This document shows positions 39,027 through 47,581 of a DNA stretch of 64,000 nt, piece after piece. Numbering within the stretch: position 1 is the first letter of the stretch; each line of letters begins with the position of its first letter. The notes beneath the pieces are model-generated. The model was not told where the DNA came from and searched no databases. It saw nothing but the letters and a program-made list of their open reading frames with translations. Origin of the DNA: Mycolicibacterium parafortuitum. GTDB lineage: Bacteria > Actinomycetota > Actinomycetes > Mycobacteriales > Mycobacteriaceae. The stretch is from positions 1 to 64,000 of the forward strand of contig NZ_MVID01000030.1 in NCBI RefSeq assembly GCF_002086815.1, read 5' to 3'. Both the position numbers and the translations under genes were made by a program.

Positions 39027-40619
39027 TCAGTGCGCGAAATGTCGTGCGCCGGTGAGGTACAGCGTGATCCCGGCGGCCTCGGCGGCCGCCGTCACCTCGT
39101 CGTCGCGAACCGAGCCGCCCGGGTGCGCGACAGCCTTGACGCCGGCATCGATGAGGGTCTGCAGACCGTCCGGGAACGGGAAGAACGCATCCGACGCGCC
39201 GACCGCGCCGCGGGTGCGGTCCCCGGCGCGCTCGACCGCCAGCCGTGCCGCGTCGACGCGGTTGACCTGGCCCATGCCGACACCGACGGTCGCGCCGTCC
39301 TTGGCCAGCACGATCGCGTTCGACTTCACCGCACGGCAGGTGCGCCACGCGAACACCAGATCGGCGAGCGTGGCCGGGTCGGCGGGGGTTCCGGTCGCCA
39401 GCGTCCAGTTGTTCGGGTCGTCGCCGGCCGCATCGAGCGCGTCGCGCTGCTGCAGCAGCAGACCGCCGCTGACCTGACGGAACTCGGTCCCGCCGGGCTG
39501 CGGTTCCGACGCGACGAGCACCCGGATGTTCTTCTTGCGCGCCAGCACCTCGACCGCGCCGGGTTCGTAGGCCGGCGCGATGATCACCTCGGTGAAGATG
39601 CCGGCGACAGTCTCGGCCATCTCGACGGTGACCTCGGTGTTGGCGGCGATCACGCCCCCGAACGCCGACAGCGGATCGCATTCGTGGGCCTTGCGGTGGG
39701 CGTCGGCCACCGACACCGAGGACACCGCGATGCCACACGGGTTGGCGTGCTTGATGATCGCAACGCAGATGTCCTCATGGTCGAACGCGGCGCGCCACGC
39801 CGCGTCGGCATCGGTGTAGTTGTTGTAGGACATCTCCTTGCCGTGCAGCTGTTCGGCCTGGGCGAGCCCCGGCCAGCCGCTGTCGTCGCGGTACAGCGCG
39901 GCCTTCTGGTGCGGGTTCTCGCCGTAGCGCAGCACCGAAGTGCGCCGGAACGTCGAACCCAGCCACGGCGGCAGCTGCGGGTCGGCGCCCGCCGAGTCGG
40001 GGCCGCTCTCCTCCGGCGCGAGCACCGTCTCCATCCAGGACGCGACGGCCACGTCGTATTCGGCGGTGTGCCGGAACGCCAGCGATGCCAGCTTCTTGCG
40101 CTCGGCGTAGGTGAAGCCGCCGGAGCGCACGGCGGCGAGCACGCCCTCGTAGCCGATCGGTTCGACGACGACCGCGACGCTCGGGTGGTTCTTCGCCGCC
40201 GCACGCACCATGGACGGTCCGCCGATGTCGATCTGCTCCACGCACTCGTCGACGCCCGCGCCGGAGTTCACGGTCTGGGTGAACGGATACAGGTTGACCA
40301 CGACCAGCTCGAACGCCGCGACACCGAGTTTCTCCAGCGCCGACACGTGCTCGGGCTTGCGCTGGTCGGCCAGCAGGCCGGCGTGCACGTGCGGATGCAG
40401 CGTCTTGACCCGGCCGTCGAGGACCTCGGGGAAACCGGTGACGTCCTCCACCGGGGTGACCGGAATCCCGGCGGCGGCAATGGTTTTCGCGGTCGATCCG
40501 GTCGAGACGATGTCGACGCCCGCCGCGTGCAGCCCCTCCGCCAGCGGCACCAGGCCGGTCTTGTCGTAGACGCTGATCAGGGCGCGCCGGATCGGCCGCC
40601 GAAAGTCGTTGTCGCTCAT
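39027..40619 (-). CDS. purH: Bifunctional AICAR transformylase / IMP cyclohydrolase
   Basis: 530 residues, full length. N-terminal IMP cyclohydrolase (about 1-200: ALISVYDKTGLVPLAEGLHAAGVDIVSTGSTAKTI, LHPHVHAGLL, NLYPF) and C-terminal AICAR transformylase (about 210-530: RYGENPHQKAALY, KEMSYNNYTDADAAW, IKHANPCGIA with the catalytic Lys-His, SDAFFPFPDGL). Does the last two steps of de novo purine synthesis. ATG 40617-40619 overlaps the purN stop (ATGA). Confidence 0.97.
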   Translation of the reverse strand: MSDNDFRRPIRRALISVYDKTGLVPLAEGLHAAGVDIVSTGSTAKTIAAAGIPVTPVEDVTGFPEVLDGRVKTLHPHVHAGLLADQRKPEHVSALEKLGVAAFELVVVNLYPFTQTVNSGAGVDECVEQIDIGGPSMVRAAAKNHPSVAVVVEPIGYEGVLAAVRSGGFTYAERKKLASLAFRHTAEYDVAVASWMETVLAPEESGPDSAGADPQLPPWLGSTFRRTSVLRYGENPHQKAALYRDDSGWPGLAQAEQLHGKEMSYNNYTDADAAWRAAFDHEDICVAIIKHANPCGIAVSSVSVADAHRKAHECDPLSAFGGVIAANTEVTVEMAETVAGIFTEVIIAPAYEPGAVEVLARKKNIRVLVASEPQPGGTEFRQVSGGLLLQQRDALDAAGDDPNNWTLATGTPADPATLADLVFAWRTCRAVKSNAIVLAKDGATVGVGMGQVNRVDAARLAVERAGDRTRGAVGASDAFFPFPDGLQTLIDAGVKAVAHPGGSVRDDEVTAAAEAAGITLYLTGARHFAH

Positions 40620-41272
40620 CCTAATATCGCCTTTCGTCCTGACCACGTCACGCCACGGGTCGCCACTTCGGCCACCACGTCCACGAGAAGTCGTCGTTCG
40701 ATCACTTTGATCCGCTCATGCAGGGTTGTTTCGTCGTCGCCGTCGAGCACCGGCACGGCCTGCTGCGCGACGATGGGGCCGGTGTCGGTGCCGGCGTCGA
40801 CCAGGTGCACCGTGCATCCGGTGACCCGCACCCCGTAGGCCAGGGCGTCGCGGACCGGGTGGGCACCGGGAAACGCGGGCAGCAGCGCCGGGTGGGTGTT
40901 GAGCACGCGGCCCGGGAACCGTGAAAGAAATTCGGTGCCAAGGATCTTCATGAAGCCGGCCGAGACGACGAGGTCCGGCCGGTGGGATCCGGTGGCCTCC
41001 GTCAGCGCGGCGTCCCACGCGGCCCGGTCGGGGTGGTCGGCGATCTTGACGGTGAACACCGGTATCGACGCCCGCGCCGCGATGTCGAGGGCGGCGCACG
41101 CCCGGTCCGTGCCGACCGCGACGACGCGGGCGGGGAAGTCGGCGACCGCGGCGTCGAGCAGCGCGGACAGCAGCGAGCCGGCGCCGGAGGCCAGCACCAC
41201 GACGCGGGCCGGCGCGCTGGGAGGCACGCTGATGGTGGACTGCTCGTCGCGTCCATCGGCCTCTGGCTGCAC
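40616..41272 (-). CDS. purN: Phosphoribosylglycinamide formyltransferase (GAR transformylase)
   Basis: 218 residues. Transfers formyl from 10-formyl-THF to GAR in purine synthesis. Motifs: VVVLASGAGSLLSALLDA (about 24-41), the catalytic His in NTHPALLPAFPGAHPVRDALAYG (about 124-146) and Asp in LVDAGTDTGPIVAQ. An 18-residue N-terminal extension precedes the fold. GTG start with TAGGA 7 bases upstream. 9 bp downstream of perM. Confidence 0.96.
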   Translation of the reverse strand: MQPEADGRDEQSTISVPPSAPARVVVLASGAGSLLSALLDAAVADFPARVVAVGTDRACAALDIAARASIPVFTVKIADHPDRAAWDAALTEATGSHRPDLVVSAGFMKILGTEFLSRFPGRVLNTHPALLPAFPGAHPVRDALAYGVRVTGCTVHLVDAGTDTGPIVAQQAVPVLDGDDETTLHERIKVIERRLLVDVVAEVATRGVTWSGRKAILG

Positions 41273-41281
41273 GATGGAATC

Positions 41282-42715
41282 CTAGTGGTCGCGGTATCCC
41301 GGTCCGCCGTGGCCACCGCCCGAAGGCGGGGTCTCGTCGCCGTCGACCACGAAGTGCTCTTCCGGATCGAGTTCGTCGGGCGGCGGGGCGACGTCGACGG
41401 GCGCACGGTCGAAGGGCTCGGGATCCTCGGGCTCGGGATCGTCGGGCGCGGGGACCGGATCCTCGGCGGCGATGACCTCGGTGACGGGTTCGTCCCCGAT
41501 TTCGGGGGCGGCGTCGAGCTCGAGATCGTCCGCGAGACCATCGACGTCGTCGTCGGTGGTGTCGGTCGGCACGGGTTTGGGTTTGCGCACCCGTGGGGTG
41601 ACACCGCCCGACATCACCGTGGTCAAACCGCCGATACCGGCGAACCACAGGAACACCGCGGGCGCGAAGGTGGACTGGTCGACGCCGACGTCGCCGAAGT
41701 TGCCGAGCGGTCCCCCGCCGGCGAATCCGAGCAGCGCCATCACCGTCGCCGCCACCGCCGCGGCTACTGCGACCTTGGCCAGCGCGGGCAGCAACGGCAG
41801 CGGCCGGCGCGCGCACTGCTGTCCCAGCGCCACGGCCGACACCGCGGCGATGATCATCAGCGCGACCCACACCGGCCCCAGCGGCGGTGTCGGGACGGCG
41901 GCCAGCACCGGTAGCGCGGGGATGTCGCCGCCGAAGACGGTGAACGAGCTGAACGTGGCCAGCCCGATGTGCGCACTGGACCCGACCGCGACCGCGGCCG
42001 CCCCGACCATCACGTTGGGCAGGTAGAGCACCGACAGCACGGTGAGGCTGAACTGGCCGAACATCGATTCGGTGATGGAGTACAGGTCGTGCATCGTCGA
42101 CCAGTGCACGATCAGTGACCCGGCGACCACCGCACCGGAGAGCCCCATCAGGGCGATGACGCCCGCGGCCGCCGCGCGCAGCGCGTCGGGAATCCAGTTC
42201 GGTAGCGGCGAGACCGCCAGCAGCCGACCCCCGACGCGGGAACCGACACCGGCGACCGCGCCGATCGCGTGGACCACGAGCACCCCGCCGAAGGCGCGCA
42301 ACGAGTCGGGGGTCTGCAGCTCGGTCAGCACCGACGCGGCGTCGTGGATCACGGCGAGGCAGATCGCGGCGATCAGCAGCGGACCGCCCAGTGCGGAGGC
42401 GACCACCCACCTGGTCACGAACCACGACGAGCTGATCGTCGCGGCCGCGGTGGTGCGGGCGGTGCCGTAGATCATCAGCAGCACCGGCAGCAGCGGCATC
42501 ACACCCAGTGCGGAGCCGGCGATCGACACCGGCACCTGGTGCACACCGAGCCACATGCTGGCGATCGCGCCGAGCGCTCCGGTCATGTCGCTGTTGGCGA
42601 TCAACAGCTGCAGCAGCACCACGGCCGCGATCACGACCAACGCGACGATCGACGGTCCGAATGCCACCCGAAGCAGGTCACGCGCCTGGCGTGTACCGAC
42701 CGGCCGGGTGCTCAC
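41282..42715 (-). CDS. perM: PerM-like integral membrane protein (DUF6350)
   Basis: 477 residues. About eight to ten transmembrane segments (from VAFGPSIVALVVIAAVVLLQLLI to FLWFAGIGGLTTVMSGG, about 20-370), then a cytoplasmic tail of about 100 residues very rich in Asp, Glu and Pro. The M. tuberculosis orthologue Rv0955 (PerM) is needed for persistence and low-magnesium growth and is linked to divisome stability through FtsB. Start uncertain: GTG 42713-42715 has GAGGAG 11 bases upstream; GTGs at 42727 and 42763 are alternatives. Lies between the DUF5336 gene and purN on one strand. Confidence 0.87.
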   Translation of the reverse strand: MSTRPVGTRQARDLLRVAFGPSIVALVVIAAVVLLQLLIANSDMTGALGAIASMWLGVHQVPVSIAGSALGVMPLLPVLLMIYGTARTTAAATISSSWFVTRWVVASALGGPLLIAAICLAVIHDAASVLTELQTPDSLRAFGGVLVVHAIGAVAGVGSRVGGRLLAVSPLPNWIPDALRAAAAGVIALMGLSGAVVAGSLIVHWSTMHDLYSITESMFGQFSLTVLSVLYLPNVMVGAAAVAVGSSAHIGLATFSSFTVFGGDIPALPVLAAVPTPPLGPVWVALMIIAAVSAVALGQQCARRPLPLLPALAKVAVAAAVAATVMALLGFAGGGPLGNFGDVGVDQSTFAPAVFLWFAGIGGLTTVMSGGVTPRVRKPKPVPTDTTDDDVDGLADDLELDAAPEIGDEPVTEVIAAEDPVPAPDDPEPEDPEPFDRAPVDVAPPPDELDPEEHFVVDGDETPPSGGGHGGPGYRDH

Positions 42716-42775
42716 GGGTTTGGCCACTCCTCGCAGACGCTCGGGCGCGCGACGTTCGCGCACGCGCGGCTCAGA

Positions 42776-43624
42776 CTACGACGAGGACTGATCCGACTGC
42801 GAGGATGACTGGCCCTGGTGCGTCGTCGGGGTCTGGGTGGTCGGCGTGTTGCTCGCGGGCGGCTGACCGTAGGTCGGGAAGCCGGTGGGCGGGGTCGGCG
42901 GGCCCGACGGCTGCTGCGCCTGGAAGCCGCCGGTCGTCTGACCGGAGCCGCCGTACGCGCCGTACGGCGTCGGGTAGCCGGGCCGCTGCTGCTGGGGAGC
43001 CTGCTGGTGCTGAGGGGCGTGCAGTTGCTGCCCGCCGTGCTGGCCGGGCTGACCGTAGTAGCCGGGGTACTGGCCGTACTGCTGCTGTTGGTCGTACTTG
43101 GGCCGCGGCACCGGCGGGGTGATGATCCCGGAGTCGAACAGCAGCACCACGACGGCGACGGCGGCCTGCAGCAGCGTGAACGCGACGACGAGGTAGACAC
43201 CCCACCCGACGGTGGTGCCGTCGAATCCTTCGAACAGCGTCGAGATCGCGATCAGGAAACCGAGCACGGACAGCGCGGCCACCGGTGCGGGGCGCACGAC
43301 CTGCTTGGGCAGCAGCCCGATTCCGGCGATCAGCGCGGCCAGCACCGCTGCCGCGACCGCGAGGTCGAACCGGACGGGTGAGATGGACACGTCGATCGGC
43401 GCGTCGGTGAGCGTGAGCTTCGGACCGAAGCTGGCCAGGTAGACCAGCAGGCCCAGCACCGCGGTCGCGGCGCTGAGGTAGGTGGGCAGCTTGGCGGGGC
43501 CGTCAGCGGCGGGTTCGGTCTCGCCGAAGGTGTTGAACTGTTGCGTCGGCGCGGAGAACTGGGTTGTCGGCTGCTGCGCCGGCGGGAATCCAGGTCCTCC
43601 GGGCGCGCCTTGTGGGTACGTCAT
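42776..43624 (-). CDS. DUF5336 membrane protein, division-associated (Rv0954 type)
   Basis: 282 residues: Pro/Gln-rich N-terminus (1-45), four transmembrane helices (about 46-68, 85-103, 112-132, 140-163), then a long Gln/Pro/Tyr/Gly-rich low-complexity cytoplasmic tail ending in Ser/Thr. The M. tuberculosis orthologue Rv0954 is reported as a member of the division complex. AGGAGAGG lies just before the ATG. 60 bp upstream of perM, another division-linked gene, so the two may be co-expressed. The tail is poorly conserved in sequence but conserved in composition. Confidence 0.85.
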   Translation of the reverse strand: MTYPQGAPGGPGFPPAQQPTTQFSAPTQQFNTFGETEPAADGPAKLPTYLSAATAVLGLLVYLASFGPKLTLTDAPIDVSISPVRFDLAVAAAVLAALIAGIGLLPKQVVRPAPVAALSVLGFLIAISTLFEGFDGTTVGWGVYLVVAFTLLQAAVAVVVLLFDSGIITPPVPRPKYDQQQQYGQYPGYYGQPGQHGGQQLHAPQHQQAPQQQRPGYPTPYGAYGGSGQTTGGFQAQQPSGPPTPPTGFPTYGQPPASNTPTTQTPTTHQGQSSSQSDQSSS

Positions 43625-43806
43625 GACCTCTCCTGTGCTGTGCGGGCATCGGAACCGACGGGGACGCCATAGGTGACGACGTTGTCGACGAGCGACGGCG
43701 ATAGATCCGCCTGAGCGTTTCGATCAACCCACGCTAGCGCACGGCCGGGTGGCCCTGTCCATGCGCGAGACGCCGCCGCGACGGTCGCGGCGGTGCCCGC
43801 GGCCGG

Positions 43807-44937
43807 TCAGACCGGGGCGAGAACCGGCGCGTCGACGGAGTTCTGCTCGGCCTCCTCGATCTCGCGCACCAGCGGCAGCACGCGGGCGCCGAAGTACTCG
43901 ATCTCCTCCTGGAAGTGCAGGAATCCGCCGAGGATCAGGTCGACGCCGCGCCGGCGGTACGCCGCGATCCGCTCCGCGATCTGTTCCGGTGTGCCGATCA
44001 ACTGGGACCGGAAGCCGTCGTTGTATTGGACGAGATCCTCGAAGCTGGAATCGGCCCACATTCCGCGTTTGTCCGCGGTCGAGTTCCCGGCCTGCTGGAC
44101 CGCATCGCGGAAGCCCTCGACGGCAGGCCGGTTCGCCTTCGCGACGATCTCGCGGAGGACGTCCCTCGCTTCTTTTTCCGTGTCGCGGGCGATGATGAAC
44201 CCGTTCAGGCCGAACTTGACCTCGCGGCCGGCGTCGCGGGCGTGGTCACGGACCTCGACGAGCTGTTCGGTGACCCCGTCGAAATCCTTGCCGTTGGAGA
44301 AGTACCAGTCGGCGTGACGGCCACCGTTGCGACGCGCCGCGGCGGAGTTGCCGCCCTGGAACAGTTCGGGATTCGGGCGCTCGGGCGTGTTGAGGGGTTT
44401 CGGTTTCAGCGTGAAGTCGTGGATGCGGTAGAAGTCGCCGCGGAAATCCACGTCGTCCTCGGTCCAGATCCTGCGCAGCACCTGGAGGAACTCGGCGCTG
44501 CGCCGGTAGCGCTCGTCGTGTTCGAGCCACGGCTCGCCGAGGTGGGTGAACTCGTCCTTGAACCACCCCGACACGACGTTGACCGCGAACCGGCCGCCGG
44601 ACAGCTGGTCGGCGGTGGCCCCGAGCTTGGCCAGCACCGCGGGCTGCCACAGGCCCGGGTGTACCGCGGCGATCACCTTGAGCCGCTCGGTGGCCAGCAG
44701 CAGTGCGAGGCTGAAGCTGGTCGATTCGTGCTGGTACTCCGCGCCGTAGCTGGCCTCGTACCGCACCTGGGACAGCGCGTATTCGAACCCGTTGTTCTCC
44801 GCGGTCCGGGCGAGTGTGCGGTTGTACTCGTAGTTCCAGTCGGTGCGCTGCTCGATGTCGCTGGTGACCAGGCCGCCGCTGACGTTGGGGACCCAGTACG
44901 CGAACTTGACGTGCTCGGCGATGCGTTCGGTCGTCAT
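43807..44937 (-). CDS. sfnG: Dimethylsulfone monooxygenase, SfnG-like
   Basis: 376 residues, luciferase-like FMN-dependent monooxygenase. It matches SfnG in the diagnostic stretches VKFAYWVPNVSGGLVTSDIEQRTDW, FEYALSQVRYEASYGAEYQHESTSFS, GRFAVNVVSGWFKDEF, LGEPWLEHDERYRRS and DLVQYNDGFRSQLIGTPEQI. SfnG converts dimethylsulfone to methanesulfinate with FMNH2 and O2, a sulfur-scavenging reaction. Start ATG 44935-44937, family length. No flavin reductase or other sfn genes nearby, so reduced flavin must come from elsewhere. Divergent from the LLM gene at 45079 and not part of the M. tuberculosis order here. A sulfonate monooxygenase of the SsuD group is the nearest alternative. Confidence 0.85.
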   Translation of the reverse strand: MTTERIAEHVKFAYWVPNVSGGLVTSDIEQRTDWNYEYNRTLARTAENNGFEYALSQVRYEASYGAEYQHESTSFSLALLLATERLKVIAAVHPGLWQPAVLAKLGATADQLSGGRFAVNVVSGWFKDEFTHLGEPWLEHDERYRRSAEFLQVLRRIWTEDDVDFRGDFYRIHDFTLKPKPLNTPERPNPELFQGGNSAAARRNGGRHADWYFSNGKDFDGVTEQLVEVRDHARDAGREVKFGLNGFIIARDTEKEARDVLREIVAKANRPAVEGFRDAVQQAGNSTADKRGMWADSSFEDLVQYNDGFRSQLIGTPEQIAERIAAYRRRGVDLILGGFLHFQEEIEYFGARVLPLVREIEEAEQNSVDAPVLAPV

Positions 44938-45055
44938 GGGGCCATGCAACCGCCAGCGGCCGGCCCGGTCATCGGTATGGATCGCGGTGAAGGAAATGCA
45001 CCGCGCCGCCCGCGCCGCGACGGTGCGACGGAAGGACCCCCTTGCGGCCACAGAT

Positions 45056-45069
45056 TGGAACACGTTCTA
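45056..45069. promoter_or_regulatory. KstR-consensus site
   Basis: TGGAACACGTTCTA matches the KstR consensus TnnAACnnGTTnnA at all fixed positions. It ends 9 bp before the LLM oxidoreductase start, where binding would block transcription. KstR is the TetR-type repressor of mycobacterial sterol catabolism. Confidence 0.7.
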
Positions 45070-45078
45070 ATTCTCGGT

Positions 45079-45927
45079 ATGAACTATGGGCTGGTGCTGT
45101 TCACCTCCGACCGGGGCATCACGCCCGCGGCTGCCGCGAAGTTGGCCGACGAGCACGGCTTCGAGACGTTCTACGTCCCCGAACACACCCACATTCCGAT
45201 CAAGCGGCAGGCTGCTCACCCCACCACCGGCGACGAGACGCTGCCCGACGACCGCTACATGCGCACGCTGGACCCGTGGGTGTCCCTCGGGACGGCCGCG
45301 GCGGTGACGTCGCGGGTGCGGCTGTCCACCGCGGTGGCGCTGCCCGTCGAGCACGACCCGATCACGCTGGCCAAGTCGATCGCGACGCTCGATCACCTCT
45401 CCGGCGGCCGGGTGTCCCTCGGCGTCGGCTTCGGCTGGAACACCGACGAGCTGGCCGACCACAAGGTCCCCCCGGGCCGCCGGCGCACGATGCTCCGCGA
45501 GTACCTCGAGGCCATGCGGGCGCTGTGGACGCAGGAAGAGGCCGAATACGACGGTGAGTTCGTCAACTTCGGGCCGTCGTGGGCGTGGCCGAAGCCGGTA
45601 CAGGCACACATCCCGGTGCTGGTCGGCGCTGCGGGCACCGAGAAGAACTTCAAGTGGATCGCCCGCTCGGCCGACGGCTGGATCACCACGCCGCGGGACT
45701 TCGACATCGACGCACCGGTGAAGCTGCTGCAGGACACCTGGGCCGCTGCCGGACGCGACGGCGCGCCCCAGATCGTCGCGCTCGATTTCAAGCCCGACCC
45801 CGAGAAGCTCGCGCGCTGGCGTGAACTGGGGGTCACCGAGGTGCTGTTCGGCCTGCCCGACAAGCCCGAGGCCGAGGTCGCCGGTTATGTCGAGCGGCTG
45901 GCGGGCAAGCTCGGCGCGCTGACCTAA
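45079..45927 (+). CDS. LLM-class (F420-dependent type) oxidoreductase
   Basis: 282 residues, luciferase-like TIM barrel. GLVLFTSDRGITPAAAAKLADEHGFETFYVPEHTHIP at the N-terminus, TAAAVTSRVRLSTAVALPVEHDPITLAKSIATLDHLSGGRVSLGVGFGWN in the middle and PVQAHIPVLVGAAGTEKNFKWIARSADGW are typical of the actinobacterial TIGR03619-like F420 group. Equivalent by position to M. tuberculosis Rv0953c. The cofactor is inferred from family and not proven by sequence. The ATG has no ribosome site, so the transcript may be leaderless. The KstR-type site directly upstream suggests a role linked to sterol use. Overlaps the convergent thiolase-like gene by 4 bp. Confidence 0.85.
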   Translation: MNYGLVLFTSDRGITPAAAAKLADEHGFETFYVPEHTHIPIKRQAAHPTTGDETLPDDRYMRTLDPWVSLGTAAAVTSRVRLSTAVALPVEHDPITLAKSIATLDHLSGGRVSLGVGFGWNTDELADHKVPPGRRRTMLREYLEAMRALWTQEEAEYDGEFVNFGPSWAWPKPVQAHIPVLVGAAGTEKNFKWIARSADGWITTPRDFDIDAPVKLLQDTWAAAGRDGAPQIVALDFKPDPEKLARWRELGVTEVLFGLPDKPEAEVAGYVERLAGKLGALT

Positions 45928-47453
45928 CGCAGGACGGCGCGGTTCCCGTTGTCCGTGGGCGTGACAGTGACTTTCGCGCCGAGCGGGTCGCCGTCGCTCA
46001 TCAGCGCCACCAGGTCGGCGTCCTCGGTCGTCGCCATGAACCGGGAGCCGTCGGCGTCGAGCCTGCCGACGATGATCCCGGTGCGCACGGGCCAGTCGTA
46101 GCGCACCGAGTACGTCTCGATGGTCCCGGCGCCGTCCGGCGTCTTGACCACCGGGACCGCGGGACGCTCGGCGATCTGCGCGTTCAGGTCCGCGCTGCGC
46201 GAGGTGCGCCAGTCGACCGGGGTGGTCGAGTAGATGCCGACCGAGTACTTGCTCATGATGCCGCCGTTGGCGCCGACGAGGCCGAATTCGCCTGGTGTGT
46301 CCCGCATCCGGGATACGGTCTCGGCGATACCGTGCAGCGAGTAGCTGTTTCCGGGGCCACCGAAGTACGGCAGGCCGCCGGTCAGGGTCAGACCCCGCGG
46401 ATCGTCGGTGGCCAGTCCGAGCGCCTCGCAGATCACGAAGACCGGGAACGGGAAGCAGCTGTACAGGTCGAAGGTGGCGATGTCGTCGACGGCGATGCCG
46501 GCCACGCGCAGCGCCTCGCCGGCGGCGTGCACCGCGGCCGGGCTCGCCCCCAGGTCGGCGCGTGCCAGCAGCGGCTGCTCGACCAGGTCCGAATGGCCGT
46601 GCAGGTAGACCCATTTGTGTTCCGGCACAGCGAGTCCGCGCGCGGCCTCGACGGACATCAGGATCGCGGCGGCACCCTGGTTGACGGTGTCGCGGGCCAC
46701 CAGCAACCGGGGATAGGGATCGCAGATCATCCGGTTCTCGTCGGTGACCGTCTCGACCTCTTCGACCGAGCGCTCCACCGGAGACGACGAGAACGGGTTC
46801 TTCGCAGCCACTTTGGACATCGGGGCGAACAGTTCGGCCATCTGATGGCGGTATTGCGCGACGCCGAGGCCGAGGCGGGCGCGCCTGGCGTTGTCGAGCA
46901 GACCGTACTGCACCGGGGCGCCGGTGAGCCCGTGCGCGACGGTGTATTCGTCGATGTAGTTGAAGATCTGGTGGCCACGGTCTTCGAGTTGACCGTCGAC
47001 GTCCTCGGTGAAGTCGGGCTTGTCGTCACGGGAGGCGAAGTACTTGGCCGTCGACCCGGGTTCGGATCCCATGATCATCACGACGTCGGCGTCGCCACCG
47101 ACGATCAGTGCGCCCGCCTCGGTGACGAGCTTCTGCGGCCCCTGTCCCCCGACGGGTTCCAGCACCACCCTGGCCGGGTCGCCGCCCACTCGCCGCATCA
47201 CCGAGCGCGGGTAGTTGTTCGACTTGCCGAGGACAGCGGGCATCGGGCCCGAGATCTCGAACTGCCGGAGCCCGAAGACCGTGTCGATCGCGGCGGCGAC
47301 GGCCGCCGAGTCGGCACCGGTGTCGGCCAGTGCGGCGGTGACGGCCGCGGCGGCCAGGTCGACCGCCGACATCCCGCGGTATCCGGGGTCGTCGATGCGC
47401 TCGGTGAACTGCCCGACGCCGACGATCACCGGGGTTCGTGGATCCACTGCCAT
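45924..47453 (-). CDS. Thiolase-like protein (TLP1 type), probably lacking the nucleophilic cysteine
   Basis: 509 residues. Thiolase fold (about 1-420; IVGVGQFTER, GGQGPQKLVTEAGALIVGGDADVVMIMGSE, NGGIMSKYSVG) plus a C-terminal beta-domain (about 425-505; TIETYSVRYDWPVRTGIIVGRLDADGSRFMATT) like the additional domain of thiolase-like protein type 1. In ordinary thiolases a Cys-x-Ser-Gly nucleophile stands where this protein has VGGQGPQ, so thiolytic activity is doubtful. His in GGPGNSYSLHGIAE may be an active-site residue. It may bind or process acyl-CoA in sterol or lipid metabolism; a KstR-consensus site lies 33 bp upstream of the ATG. Confidence 0.83.
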   Translation of the reverse strand: MAVDPRTPVIVGVGQFTERIDDPGYRGMSAVDLAAAAVTAALADTGADSAAVAAAIDTVFGLRQFEISGPMPAVLGKSNNYPRSVMRRVGGDPARVVLEPVGGQGPQKLVTEAGALIVGGDADVVMIMGSEPGSTAKYFASRDDKPDFTEDVDGQLEDRGHQIFNYIDEYTVAHGLTGAPVQYGLLDNARRARLGLGVAQYRHQMAELFAPMSKVAAKNPFSSSPVERSVEEVETVTDENRMICDPYPRLLVARDTVNQGAAAILMSVEAARGLAVPEHKWVYLHGHSDLVEQPLLARADLGASPAAVHAAGEALRVAGIAVDDIATFDLYSCFPFPVFVICEALGLATDDPRGLTLTGGLPYFGGPGNSYSLHGIAETVSRMRDTPGEFGLVGANGGIMSKYSVGIYSTTPVDWRTSRSADLNAQIAERPAVPVVKTPDGAGTIETYSVRYDWPVRTGIIVGRLDADGSRFMATTEDADLVALMSDGDPLGAKVTVTPTDNGNRAVLR

Positions 47454-47485
47454 GCTGCCGCCTTCCAGTTACTTCGAAAGGCTAA

Positions 47486-47499
47486 TAGAACACGTTGCA
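47486..47499. promoter_or_regulatory. KstR-consensus site before the thiolase-like gene
   Basis: TAGAACACGTTGCA fits TnnAACnnGTTnnA at all fixed positions and shares TAGAACACGTT with strong KstR operators. It lies 33-46 bp upstream of the thiolase-like start codon, on the promoter side. Confidence 0.7.
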
Positions 47500-47531
47500 G
47501 AGCGGCCAGCGGGCCAGATAGCAGTCAGAAT

Positions 47532-47572
47532 TGACGTACATCAGCCTTGATGTACGTCTGGCCAGACGTACA
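47532..47572. promoter_or_regulatory. Palindromic operator array over the ATPase-operon promoter
   Basis: A perfect 22-bp palindrome (47551-47572) built from TGTACGTCTGG and its complement. A third half-site GACGTACA at 47533-47540 forms a second inverted repeat with it (11 of 12 positions). The right arm overlaps a -10-like TACACT (47569-47574) placed 7 nt before the GTG start at 47582, as in leaderless mycobacterial promoters; a TTGACG lies at 47531-47536. Strong candidate repressor site. The regulator is not in the window. Confidence 0.72.
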
Positions 47573-47581
47573 CTTGGTGGC

